In this document: piece after piece, positions 7,239 through 14,617 of the stretch
Numbering within the stretch: position 1 is the first letter of the stretch
Layout: each line of letters begins with the position of its first letter
Origin: Planctomycetota bacterium
GTDB lineage: Bacteria; Planctomycetota; PUPC01; JABMSA01
Assembly (NCBI GenBank): GCA_013202185.1
Contig: JABMSA010000135.1
Location: 1-17,598, forward strand
Length of the DNA stretch: 17,598 bases
Direction of reading: 5' to 3'
Made by a program: the position numbers and the translations under genes
Notes under the pieces: model-generated
Seen by the model: the letters and a program-made list of their open reading frames with translations, nothing else
Database searches by the model: none
Told to the model about the DNA's origin: nothing

Positions 7239-7310
7239 ACGGTTTGTTGGAAAGTCCTACACGGAATTCAGGCTGAGGATTGGAGACGTTTCGGCCCGAA
7301 GCGCATGCTG

Positions 7311-9233
7311 CTACACCGATTCCCGCGTGTAATTGAGCAGGCCGCCCGCCAGCAGGATTCTCGACTGCCGCTCGGAGAGGTCGAGCTTGCCGAGAATCCG
7401 CGTGCCCGACGATTCTTCGATGATCTCGAGCGCCGTGCGCCCTTCGACCGCGTCGCGCAGGCCGTCGGCACGGAGCTTCATCCCCCGTTCGAGCATTTCG
7501 TAATCCGCGTCGTTGAGCAGTACCGGCACTATGCCGAAGTTGATGAGGTTGGCGCGGTGGATGCGGGCAAACGACCTGGCGAGCACCATCGAAACGCCCA
7601 GGTACATGGGCGCCAGTGCGGCGTGCTCGCGGCTGGAACCCTGGCCGTAGTTGGTGCCGCCGACAATGATTCCGCCGCCTTTGCGGCCGGCCCGGCCGGC
7701 GAAGTCGGGATCGATCTGCTCGAAGAGGTGCTGAGAGATCGCCGGGATGTTTGACCGGAGCGGCAGTATCTTCGCGCCCGCCGGCATGATGTCGTCGGTT
7801 GTGATGTTGTCGCCCGTCTTCAGCAGCACCTCTGCGATCACGCTTCGGGCGAGGGGCTCCTTGCGCGGCAGCGGCTTGATGTTCGGCCCGCGTATCACCT
7901 CCACGCCTTCCGGCTCGGCAGACGGTGCCAGGATCATCGAATCGTCCACTTCGAAGCGGTCGGGCAGATCAATCTCAACGGGATCTCCAAGCTCGCGCGG
8001 ATCGGTTATCTTGCCCGTCAGCGCGCACGCGGCGGCGGTCTCGGGGCTTGCAAGATAGATGCCCGCGTCGGCCGTGCCCGAGCGACCCTTGAAGTTTCGA
8101 TTGAACGTTCGCACGGACACCGACCCGCTCGGCGGCGACTGCCCCATCCCGATGCATGGCCCGCAGGCTGATTCGAGTATCCGTGCGCCCGCCGCGATCA
8201 GGGCGGCGAGGACTCCGTTGCGCGAGATCATCTGCAGCACCTGCCTCGAGCCTGGCGAGATTACGAGGCTGGTTTTCGGATGGATGCGCCGGCCCTCGAG
8301 CATCGTCGCAACGATGGTCAGGTCGCGAAGCGAAGAATTGGTGCAGCTTCCGATGCACACCTGGTCGACGGGCGCCCCGGCGACGTCGGCTACGGGCACC
8401 ACGTTGTCGGGGCTGTGCGGCTGAGCCATCAGCGGCTTGAGGGCTGAGAGGTCCACCTCGACTGTTTGGTCGTATGATGCGCCCTCATCGGCGGCCAGTG
8501 GCATCCACTGATCGCCACGGCCCTGTGCTTCCATGAATTCGCGGGTCCTGCCGTCGCTGGGAAACAGCGACGACGTGGCGCCGAGTTCGGCGCCCATGTT
8601 CGTGATCGTTGCGCGCTCGGGCACCGAAAGGCAATCCACACCCGGGCCGCTGTACTCGAGTATCTTGCCCACGGCGCCCTTGACCGACAGCCTCCGAAGC
8701 AGCTCGAGGATGACGTCTTTAGCCGACACCCACGGTGGGAGTTGGCCGACAAGACGGACGTTTAGCACCTTGGGCGACGGTATGAAAAACGGCCCGCCGG
8801 CCATCGCCACGGCAACGTCGAGGCCGCCCGCGCCGATCGCAAGCATGCCCAGGCCGCCGCCGGTGGGCGTGTGGCTGTCGGAGCCCAGCAGCGTGTCGCC
8901 CGGCACGCCGAATCGCTCGAGATGCACCTGGTGGCAGATGCCGTTGCCCGGCCTCGAAAAGCGAATGCCGTACCTCGCCGCAACCGATTGCAGGAATCGG
9001 TGGTCGTCGGCGTTTTCGAAGCCGGTCTGCAGCGTGTTGTGGTCCACATAGCTCAGCGAAAGCTTCGTGCGGACGCGCGGGATTTCCATCGCCTCGAACT
9101 GCAGGTAGGCCATCGTGCCGGTAGCGTCCTGCGTGAGCGTCTGGTCGATCCTGATGCCGATCTCGGGCGTTTCGCCCGGCCGGCCTTCAACGAGGTGCTT
9201 CTCGAGTATCTTGTGTGTGATGTTCTTTGGCAT
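7311..9233 (-). CDS. Aconitate hydratase, Aquifex-type (640 residues)
   Basis: It isomerises citrate to isocitrate via cis-aconitate in the TCA cycle. The predicted protein is 640 residues, the length of the short single-chain 'Aquifex type' putative aconitases rather than AcnA (~890) or AcnB. The [4Fe-4S] ligands are visible: C297 in CIGSCTNSS and C357/C360 in CGPCIGMGQSP. DSHTPTGGGLG (119-129) and RTFNRNFKGRSG (375-386) are substrate-site motifs. The C-terminal swivel domain has GGTNYGQGSSREHA (525-538), with the catalytic Ser region intact. All domains are present in the order LeuC-like then LeuD-like. ATG 9233 fits the family start (MPKNITHKILEKHL); its SD is weak (AAGAG). It lies 38 nt downstream of nadD on the same strand, so it is probably cotranscribed. 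A homoaconitase role cannot be excluded. Confidence 0.9.
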   Translation of the reverse strand: MPKNITHKILEKHLVEGRPGETPEIGIRIDQTLTQDATGTMAYLQFEAMEIPRVRTKLSLSYVDHNTLQTGFENADDHRFLQSVAARYGIRFSRPGNGICHQVHLERFGVPGDTLLGSDSHTPTGGGLGMLAIGAGGLDVAVAMAGGPFFIPSPKVLNVRLVGQLPPWVSAKDVILELLRRLSVKGAVGKILEYSGPGVDCLSVPERATITNMGAELGATSSLFPSDGRTREFMEAQGRGDQWMPLAADEGASYDQTVEVDLSALKPLMAQPHSPDNVVPVADVAGAPVDQVCIGSCTNSSLRDLTIVATMLEGRRIHPKTSLVISPGSRQVLQMISRNGVLAALIAAGARILESACGPCIGMGQSPPSGSVSVRTFNRNFKGRSGTADAGIYLASPETAAACALTGKITDPRELGDPVEIDLPDRFEVDDSMILAPSAEPEGVEVIRGPNIKPLPRKEPLARSVIAEVLLKTGDNITTDDIMPAGAKILPLRSNIPAISQHLFEQIDPDFAGRAGRKGGGIIVGGTNYGQGSSREHAALAPMYLGVSMVLARSFARIHRANLINFGIVPVLLNDADYEMLERGMKLRADGLRDAVEGRTALEIIEESSGTRILGKLDLSERQSRILLAGGLLNYTRESV

Positions 9234-9271
9234 GCTTCTCTTGCCGGCGCTCGAGGCCGGCGCGTGCGCGT

Positions 9272-9874
9272 CTATCTGTATAAACCGTGTTCGTTGATGT
9301 ATTCTTCCACCTTCGCGGGGACGAGGTACCTGATGGTCAGGCCCCGGCGCGCCCTGCTGCGTATCTCGCTGGAAGAAACTCCGATTATCGTGGTGCATGT
9401 GACGCCGGCGCGCAGCTCATCCACCTTTGCTTCCGGCAGCAGCTTCTCGAGCGGTTCCCATCGGAGGTCGTGCCCGGGCCGATCGCCGATCAGGAACCTG
9501 CACAGGCCGACCAGCTCGGCGATCTTGTACCACGACGCAAGCTCCGGCAAGGAATCCGCCCCGATGATGAAATAGAACTCGTCGTCGCGATGCCGCCGGC
9601 GCAGTTCGGCAACGGTATCGAAGGTATAAGAAACGCCATCTCGGCGAAGCTCGATATCCGACGCCTCGAAGCAGGGGTTATCGGCCACGGCAAGAGATGC
9701 CATCCGCAGGCGGTGCCCGCCGGAAAGCATATCCTCAGAAGCCTTGTGAGGCGGGCAACAGGCCGGAACAAACAGCACCTTGTCAAGCCCAGCGGCCTCT
9801 CGGGTTTCGCCGGCCAGAATCAAGTGGCCGATGTGAATCGGATTAAAAGTCCCTCCGAGCACGCCGATTTTCAT
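9272..9874 (-). CDS. nadD: Nicotinate-nucleotide adenylyltransferase NadD
   Basis: This 200-residue protein adenylates nicotinate mononucleotide to deamido-NAD in NAD biosynthesis. Motifs: GGTFNPIHIGH (7-17, the nucleotidyltransferase HxGH class signature), PPHK (41-44), SYTFDT (82-87), IIGADSL (103-109), SWYK (114-117) and the C-terminal VSSSEIR (166-172), then IRYLVPAKVEEYI. The length is normal for the family. The start is ATG 9874, which places the first beta strand at residue 2. An in-frame GTG at 9910 would lie only ~11 nt from the predicted transcription start, so it is less likely. The SD before ATG 9874 is weak. It is first in a two-gene unit with aconitase; rsfS, obgE or proA, common nadD neighbours elsewhere, are absent. 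Confidence 0.92.
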   Translation of the reverse strand: MKIGVLGGTFNPIHIGHLILAGETREAAGLDKVLFVPACCPPHKASEDMLSGGHRLRMASLAVADNPCFEASDIELRRDGVSYTFDTVAELRRRHRDDEFYFIIGADSLPELASWYKIAELVGLCRFLIGDRPGHDLRWEPLEKLLPEAKVDELRAGVTCTTIIGVSSSEIRSRARRGLTIRYLVPAKVEEYINEHGLYR

Positions 9875-9927
9875 ACGCTGGCAGTTCCGCAAAAAAGCCT
9901 TTGACCGCACCGATTACCGTTGACCTG

Positions 9928-9956
9928 ATTATAGCTGAAACACGCACCAAAGGCAA
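9928..9956 (-). promoter_or_regulatory. Sigma70-type promoter of nadD-aconitase
   Basis: On the minus strand there is a TTGCCT -35 (9956-9951, 4/6), a 17-nt spacer and a perfect TATAAT -10 (9933-9928). The predicted start is near 9921, giving a ~47-nt leader before ATG 9874. Confidence 0.6.
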
Positions 9957-10019
9957 CGGAAAAGAAAACCTGCGTAAAGGATGAAGGCGCTCCCGGTCGT
10001 TTGGCCCATCGAAAAATGC

Positions 10020-10049
10020 TTGTTTTCGCGCGCGGGCCCGCGCGATAAT
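10020..10049 (+). promoter_or_regulatory. Candidate promoter of the TPR gene with embedded palindrome
   Basis: TTGTTT (10020-10025, 3/6) and GATAAT (10044-10049, 5/6) are separated by 18 nt. A perfect 16-bp palindrome CGCGCGGGCCCGCGCG (10029-10044) fills most of the spacer. The leader to ATG 10150 would be ~95 nt. The boxes are only moderate matches. Confidence 0.35.
10029..10044. repeat. Perfect 16-bp GC palindrome
   Basis: CGCGCGGGCCCGCGCG is exactly self-complementary, with no loop. It lies in the divergent region between nadD and the TPR gene. No T tract follows it in either direction, which argues against a terminator; a regulator-binding site is possible, but a chance event in GC-rich DNA is also possible. 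Confidence 0.6.
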
Positions 10050-10149
10050 ATATTCATGGAAACATCCCGCCATCGTGCGATACTAACATGGTATAGAGAT
10101 AAACTGTGGATATCTCACTATCACGCAACTCCATAGCAGGAGAAGCATC

Positions 10150-11466
10150 ATGAAGACGTACAAGGCCGCGCTTTATACTATCCTGACCATTGCTGCTGTT
10201 GCTTTCGCGATCACGACGTTTCTCTACGGCGGCAGTCGATCTCAGGACCCTCACGATTCGCCGCTGTATGACTCCACCCTCCAGAGAGCGTTCGGAAATT
10301 TCAAGACTTCGCACCTGAGCTGGTCGGATGGAGCCTGGACATATTTTGTCCCCGACCAAGAGACGCACGCGCTCAAAGAGACCGTAAGCAAGCAGTTTCC
10401 CGGCGGGCGTGGGCAATACCGCCCCCCCCCCACCCCCACCCCCGCCGCCAATGATAGGGCAAGCCAGTTCTTCAAGTACGGCATCGGCTTCTTTCAGAAG
10501 AAGCAGTACGACAAAGCTCTCATATACTTCGGGGCCGCCTCCTCGGCGGATCCGACCAACGTACAGTCACTGCAGTATCTGGTCGCGACCTACAGCCAAC
10601 TGGGCCAAACCGACAAAGCCCAGGAGGCCACTCGCAAGTTGAATGCTCTCCAGAAGGCGCCCCCCGCGCGTCAGCCCGGGCCCCGGCAGCCCCAACCGAA
10701 AACGCAATCGTACACGGCCAAGGATTACCTGGATGCGGGCATGAGGCTTTACAACAACAGCCGATTCAGGCAGGCAATTCCATTCCTCGATGCAGCGCTC
10801 AAGCTCGACCGCACAAACCTGCAAACTTACTATTCGCTGGCCAACTGCTACTACGCCGCCAACGACCTCAACAAGATGGTGCAGTACTACAAGGCTGCAG
10901 TTGAGCAGGCGCCCGACAATCCGACCTCAAACTACTATCTCGGAGTCGCCCTCTCACAATCGAACAAGCCCGAAGAGGCCGCCGCCGCTTTCAACAAAAC
11001 GCTCGAGCTCGATCCGAATCACATCCAGGCCCACGAGGGCCTCGGCAAGTTACTCAAGGCCAAGGGCAAGATCGAAGAGGCGATGAAGCAATTCCAGTAC
11101 CAGATCGATGCCACCACGAAGCTTATTGCCGACAACCCCAGGAACACCGGGAACTACAACGAGCTGGCACAGTTTTACCTTCGAAACAACATCAACATTA
11201 CCGAAGGGCTCCGGCTCGCCGAGAAAGCCATCGAGATCAACCCCGACGACCCGCCCTCGCTTGCCACAGCCGCCCAATTCCAGTTCAAGCTCGGCAACAA
11301 AGACAAGGCCATCGAGCTTATCGACAAGGCCATCGCCGGGAAGGCCGAGAAGACAACCTTCTACCAAATGCTGAGAAACACCTTCACCGGCCCCCCGGCC
11401 AAAGAGCCCGGCTCTAAAGAAGAAAAGCCCGAAGCAAAGGGAGAAGCCCCGAGCACCGAGATGTAG
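10150..11466 (+). CDS. Membrane-anchored tetratricopeptide-repeat protein
   Basis: This 438-residue protein has an uncleaved-looking signal anchor (residues ~7-26, ALYTILTIAAVAFAITTFLY) that would place the rest outside the cytoplasm. TPR motifs run at ~102-168 (FFKYGIGFFQKKQYDKALIYF...) and ~190-390 (e.g. YLDAGMRLYNNSRFRQAIPFL, SNYYLGVALSQSNKPEEAAAAF, HEGLGKLLKAKGKIEEAMKQF), separated by a Pro/Gln-rich linker (APPARQPGPRQPQPKTQ). A second Pro-rich segment, PPPTPTPAA (92-100), is encoded by a C-rich tract. The C-terminus is Lys/Glu/Pro-rich and probably disordered. The start ATG has AGGAG (10138-10142) 7 nt upstream. TPRs mediate protein-protein contacts; no specific partner can be inferred. 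It is monocistronic and convergent with the mannosidase gene, 31 nt apart. Confidence 0.85.
   Translation: MKTYKAALYTILTIAAVAFAITTFLYGGSRSQDPHDSPLYDSTLQRAFGNFKTSHLSWSDGAWTYFVPDQETHALKETVSKQFPGGRGQYRPPPTPTPAANDRASQFFKYGIGFFQKKQYDKALIYFGAASSADPTNVQSLQYLVATYSQLGQTDKAQEATRKLNALQKAPPARQPGPRQPQPKTQSYTAKDYLDAGMRLYNNSRFRQAIPFLDAALKLDRTNLQTYYSLANCYYAANDLNKMVQYYKAAVEQAPDNPTSNYYLGVALSQSNKPEEAAAAFNKTLELDPNHIQAHEGLGKLLKAKGKIEEAMKQFQYQIDATTKLIADNPRNTGNYNELAQFYLRNNINITEGLRLAEKAIEINPDDPPSLATAAQFQFKLGNKDKAIELIDKAIAGKAEKTTFYQMLRNTFTGPPAKEPGSKEEKPEAKGEAPSTEM
10422..10445 (+). repeat. Poly-C tract inside the TPR gene
   Basis: Ten consecutive C (10422-10431), then A, five C, A, five C, then G. It encodes the Pro/Thr stretch near residues 91-98. 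A single-base slip would shift the reading frame and destroy all TPRs downstream. Confidence 0.85.
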
Positions 11467-11497
11467 CGGACCAGGCTATCTGCCGGCGCCCACGGCT

Positions 11498-14400
11498 TCA
11501 TGAACCCAGCCCCTCGCACTTCACCAGGAGCGTCTTGACCTCGTACGGACGGAACCGCACCGAGACGCGGCCCCTCAGGATCTTCACCCTCCGCCCGATC
11601 GGATTCTCGAGAAAATTAACTTCCTTCGCACAACTGATGCCGTCGCCCAGCGAGAACGTCATCGAACGCCTTCTGCCCGACGCCTCGAAGAACCGGATCA
11701 TGAGATCGTCGGAATGCTCGGCCTTGCGCAGCGCCGTGCACACAACCGACTGAGCACCCTCCATCGCGAGGCCCGGCAGCGCCGCCGCCGCATTCGGAAC
11801 ATTCGACCGCACACAAACCGGCGGCCGGTTGAAACCGGTGGCGGCACGGATCAGATCGGCATTCTCCGCGCCCGGGCCGTGCGGCTGAAACGCAAACCGA
11901 ACCCTGTGCACTCCGTTGTCGCTCTCCGGATCGGGCCCATAGGCATTCCGTAGCAGCGTCATGCGAAGCCGCCCGCCCAGGGCATCGCAGCCATATTTCG
12001 AATCGTTGTAAAGCGTAAATCCGAAGTCCTCTCCCGACACGTCCACCCACTTCTGCGTCGAGTATTCCGTGCCGTCGGCCGGATGCTCGGTAACGACAAA
12101 CGGCCCCTCGAAGCGCGCCCGAGCGGCCGACATCGCGGCGGCAAACGACACCTTCAACTGCGGCACGCCCACTTCCGCGCTGCCCTTCTCGCGCCAGTCG
12201 ATCGTCGCCTCGAAGTCGACCCGGCCAAGCTCCTTGTAGAAAACAATATCCTCTTCAATCTTCGACGACCTGAACTTGTGCGTCACGCGCAGCAAGCCAA
12301 ACACCGGGCCGGCGTCGACGAGCGCGACCTCCGCGCCGCGCAGCAGGTTCTCCTGCTTGAGGATGTCGTTTATCAGCCAGGCCGACATCCCGTTCGGGGC
12401 TTCGTCGATGATCTGGAAAACGTTCAGCGCGAGGTCGGCTCGGGCGGCGTGCATATAGGTCATGTGCTTCGGCACGCCGTGAGCCACAAGCTCGCGCCCG
12501 AGAGCCTTGTCGAAGTAGTATCCGATCGCGCCCGAGTCTTTCTTGATCATCGCTCTTGCCAGGGGCGTCTCGACCATGTAATAGCCGCCGCTCTCTTCGG
12601 TCACGCAAACGGCGTTGTCGTCGAGCCCGCGCGGCGCCTTGTCTGAAATGCTGTAGACCTTTGACGAGAACGCCGGTATCTTTTCGGCGATGAACACGCA
12701 CTCGGCGCCCTTGCGCTGGATGGGCACGGCCTTTCCGTCTGAGTCGATGAGGCAGGCCGCGCTCTTCGGAAGGGCGGCGCTCACCGGCTGGGTTCTCTCG
12801 AATCCGAGCTGATTGATAACCACCAGCTTCCTGCCGTTTCGCGCCGGTTTCGCCAGGAGCTTCGCCGCCTGGCGCGTCACGTGTTCGGCTTTTTTCAGCG
12901 AACTCTCGGCGCGGCTGTGGGCGTTGATGTAGCTGTCGTGCACGGCAGCGCCGTCCATGATGTCGTGGAAGTGGTTGAAGAGCATATCGGTCCACGCGTT
13001 GCGGAGCGTGCTCCTCTTGTCGAGCCCGGCCAGTGCGCTCAGGGCTTCGGCGGTCAGTAGTGCGCCTTCGCAGCGGCGGTTGTATTCCTTGATGCTCGCG
13101 TGTGTGGTGAAGCATCCTTCGAACAGGTTGTAGGTGAATCCCTTGTTGGTCGGGAGCTTTGGCTTTTCTTCTTCGACGGCCTCGAGCAGCCGCCTGATTG
13201 TGCTGAAGGTGAAGGTGGGCATCACGGGCTTGTCGCGATAGCTGTCGAGAAGCTCCATCTGCCGGCGCGACAGCGCCCCGCCGTGGTCGCCTATGCCCCA
13301 CACGTGCAAGACGTTCCTCAGTCCGAAGCGGCGGGCCTCGAGCACCCTGTAGATGATGTCGCCCGGCTGGAGCGACGCACTATAATTCTGGGAGAATGTC
13401 GTGATCTTTGTGCCGTCGACGCCCTCCCACTGCCGGACCGGCCAGTTGTCTTGTGCGCCGGGATTGCAGCGCATGTGGAAGTAGCAATCGTGCTCGCCGA
13501 GTGCGGCCAGTTGTGGCATGTTTGCCGGATGGCCGAAGGTGTCGGGCTCCCACAGCACTTTCGCCTGCGTGCCAAGGTTAGCCTTGCCCCAATCGGCGGC
13601 GTAGAGCATGTGCCGGGCGATCGATTCGCCGTCGGCCATGTTGAGGTCGCCCTCGACCCAGGTGCCGGCGGCGTTTTCCCACCGTCCTTCCGCGATGCGC
13701 CGCTTCATCTTCTTGTACACGTCCGGATCCATCTTCTTCACGATCTCGTAGGTTGGTATCTGGCTGTGCGTGAAGGTGAGGTCGGGGTATTCGTCCATCA
13801 TGTCCGTCACAGCCTTGAAGTCGCGCCGCACGCAATGCACCGTGTCCGGCCAGGTCCACAGCCAGTCCATATCGATATGCGCATGCCCGACGAGGTGCAC
13901 GGTTAGGTCTGCGGCGCGCTTGGACAGCCACGCGAGTTCAGCTTCCATCGCCTCGATCGATGCCCGGGCGCGCTTCCAGCGATTCGCCCCAACGGCATCA
14001 ACGTCAAGCTTGCCGGCGGCGTTTTCCACCGCCTTCAGTTCCTCGGCATTCTCTGCCAGGGCCTCCGCATAGCGCAGTTGGAACGCCGCCGCCGACAGCT
14101 CGAGCGCAAGATCGGCGCAGGCCTTCGAACTGAACGAAAAACCCAGCGGGTTGAAGAACTCCGGCAGTTCGGTGGGCTCGATACACACAACAAGCCGATA
14201 CTTCCTGCCCGGCTCGATTGCCTTGACCACCGGATCGGCGATGGGGCCGGTCGCGTGCCAAACGTGCGTTTCCTTGAACACCTCGCGACCGTCGAGCCAC
14301 AGCGTGAAAGGAACCCAGCAATTGATAAAAAGCCGGCCCTCGGTACCCGCAAGATTGACGCCGTGCTTCCTCTCGGGGAATTGGACATCGGCATAGAACC

Positions 14401-14584
14401 AGTTCTTTTCGTTCTTCTTGATTACCTGTGTGCCGCCGGAGGGCCAGGTTGCCCACGAGGTTCCGGGCACGGCCTTCAGCGGGTTCTTCGGCGCGCGGCG
14501 AGGATATCGCCATACGGTCTCCGGGCCGCGCCTCAACTCGGCGACTTTCGCCATCAATGCGTCTGTTATGCTCTTGCCTGTCAT
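11498..14584 (-). CDS. GH38 alpha-mannosidase, Ams1-like (1028 residues)
   Basis: It hydrolyses alpha-mannosides by the retaining, zinc-dependent GH38 mechanism. N-terminal beta-sandwich region ~1-225 (NWFYADVQFPERKHGVNLAG, FINCWVPFTLWLDGREV), as in vacuolar/Ams1-type enzymes. The catalytic domain begins with LTVHLVGHAHIDMDWLW: zinc ligands H236 and D238 (HxD). The nucleophile and zinc ligand D348 is in VLWEPDTFGHPANMPQL. The later zinc His is H540 in NHFHDIMDG. The mid and C-terminal beta domains follow (ETPLARAMIKKDSGAIGYYFD, NDSKYGCDALGGRLRMTLLR, then LLVKCEG). All key residues are present, so it should be active. ATG 14584 has AAAGGA 5 nt upstream. No signal peptide is visible, so it is probably cytoplasmic. 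It is the second gene of a GH38 pair, 33 nt after the first; it probably depends on the same promoter. Confidence 0.92.
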   Translation of the reverse strand: MTGKSITDALMAKVAELRRGPETVWRYPRRAPKNPLKAVPGTSWATWPSGGTQVIKKNEKNWFYADVQFPERKHGVNLAGTEGRLFINCWVPFTLWLDGREVFKETHVWHATGPIADPVVKAIEPGRKYRLVVCIEPTELPEFFNPLGFSFSSKACADLALELSAAAFQLRYAEALAENAEELKAVENAAGKLDVDAVGANRWKRARASIEAMEAELAWLSKRAADLTVHLVGHAHIDMDWLWTWPDTVHCVRRDFKAVTDMMDEYPDLTFTHSQIPTYEIVKKMDPDVYKKMKRRIAEGRWENAAGTWVEGDLNMADGESIARHMLYAADWGKANLGTQAKVLWEPDTFGHPANMPQLAALGEHDCYFHMRCNPGAQDNWPVRQWEGVDGTKITTFSQNYSASLQPGDIIYRVLEARRFGLRNVLHVWGIGDHGGALSRRQMELLDSYRDKPVMPTFTFSTIRRLLEAVEEEKPKLPTNKGFTYNLFEGCFTTHASIKEYNRRCEGALLTAEALSALAGLDKRSTLRNAWTDMLFNHFHDIMDGAAVHDSYINAHSRAESSLKKAEHVTRQAAKLLAKPARNGRKLVVINQLGFERTQPVSAALPKSAACLIDSDGKAVPIQRKGAECVFIAEKIPAFSSKVYSISDKAPRGLDDNAVCVTEESGGYYMVETPLARAMIKKDSGAIGYYFDKALGRELVAHGVPKHMTYMHAARADLALNVFQIIDEAPNGMSAWLINDILKQENLLRGAEVALVDAGPVFGLLRVTHKFRSSKIEEDIVFYKELGRVDFEATIDWREKGSAEVGVPQLKVSFAAAMSAARARFEGPFVVTEHPADGTEYSTQKWVDVSGEDFGFTLYNDSKYGCDALGGRLRMTLLRNAYGPDPESDNGVHRVRFAFQPHGPGAENADLIRAATGFNRPPVCVRSNVPNAAAALPGLAMEGAQSVVCTALRKAEHSDDLMIRFFEASGRRRSMTFSLGDGISCAKEVNFLENPIGRRVKILRGRVSVRFRPYEVKTLLVKCEGLGS

Positions 14585-14617
14585 GAAAATCCTTTCCTCA
14601 TTGCGATGTCGCCCGGT

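Noticed and set aside
10029..10044. The 16-bp palindrome as a transcription terminator
   Set aside because: No loop and no T tract in either direction; it lies upstream of genes on both sides rather than after a stop codon.
10409..10642. Alternative plus-strand frame through the poly-C tract (poly-Pro peptide)
   Set aside because: Out of frame within the TPR gene, no SD, low-complexity proline run only.
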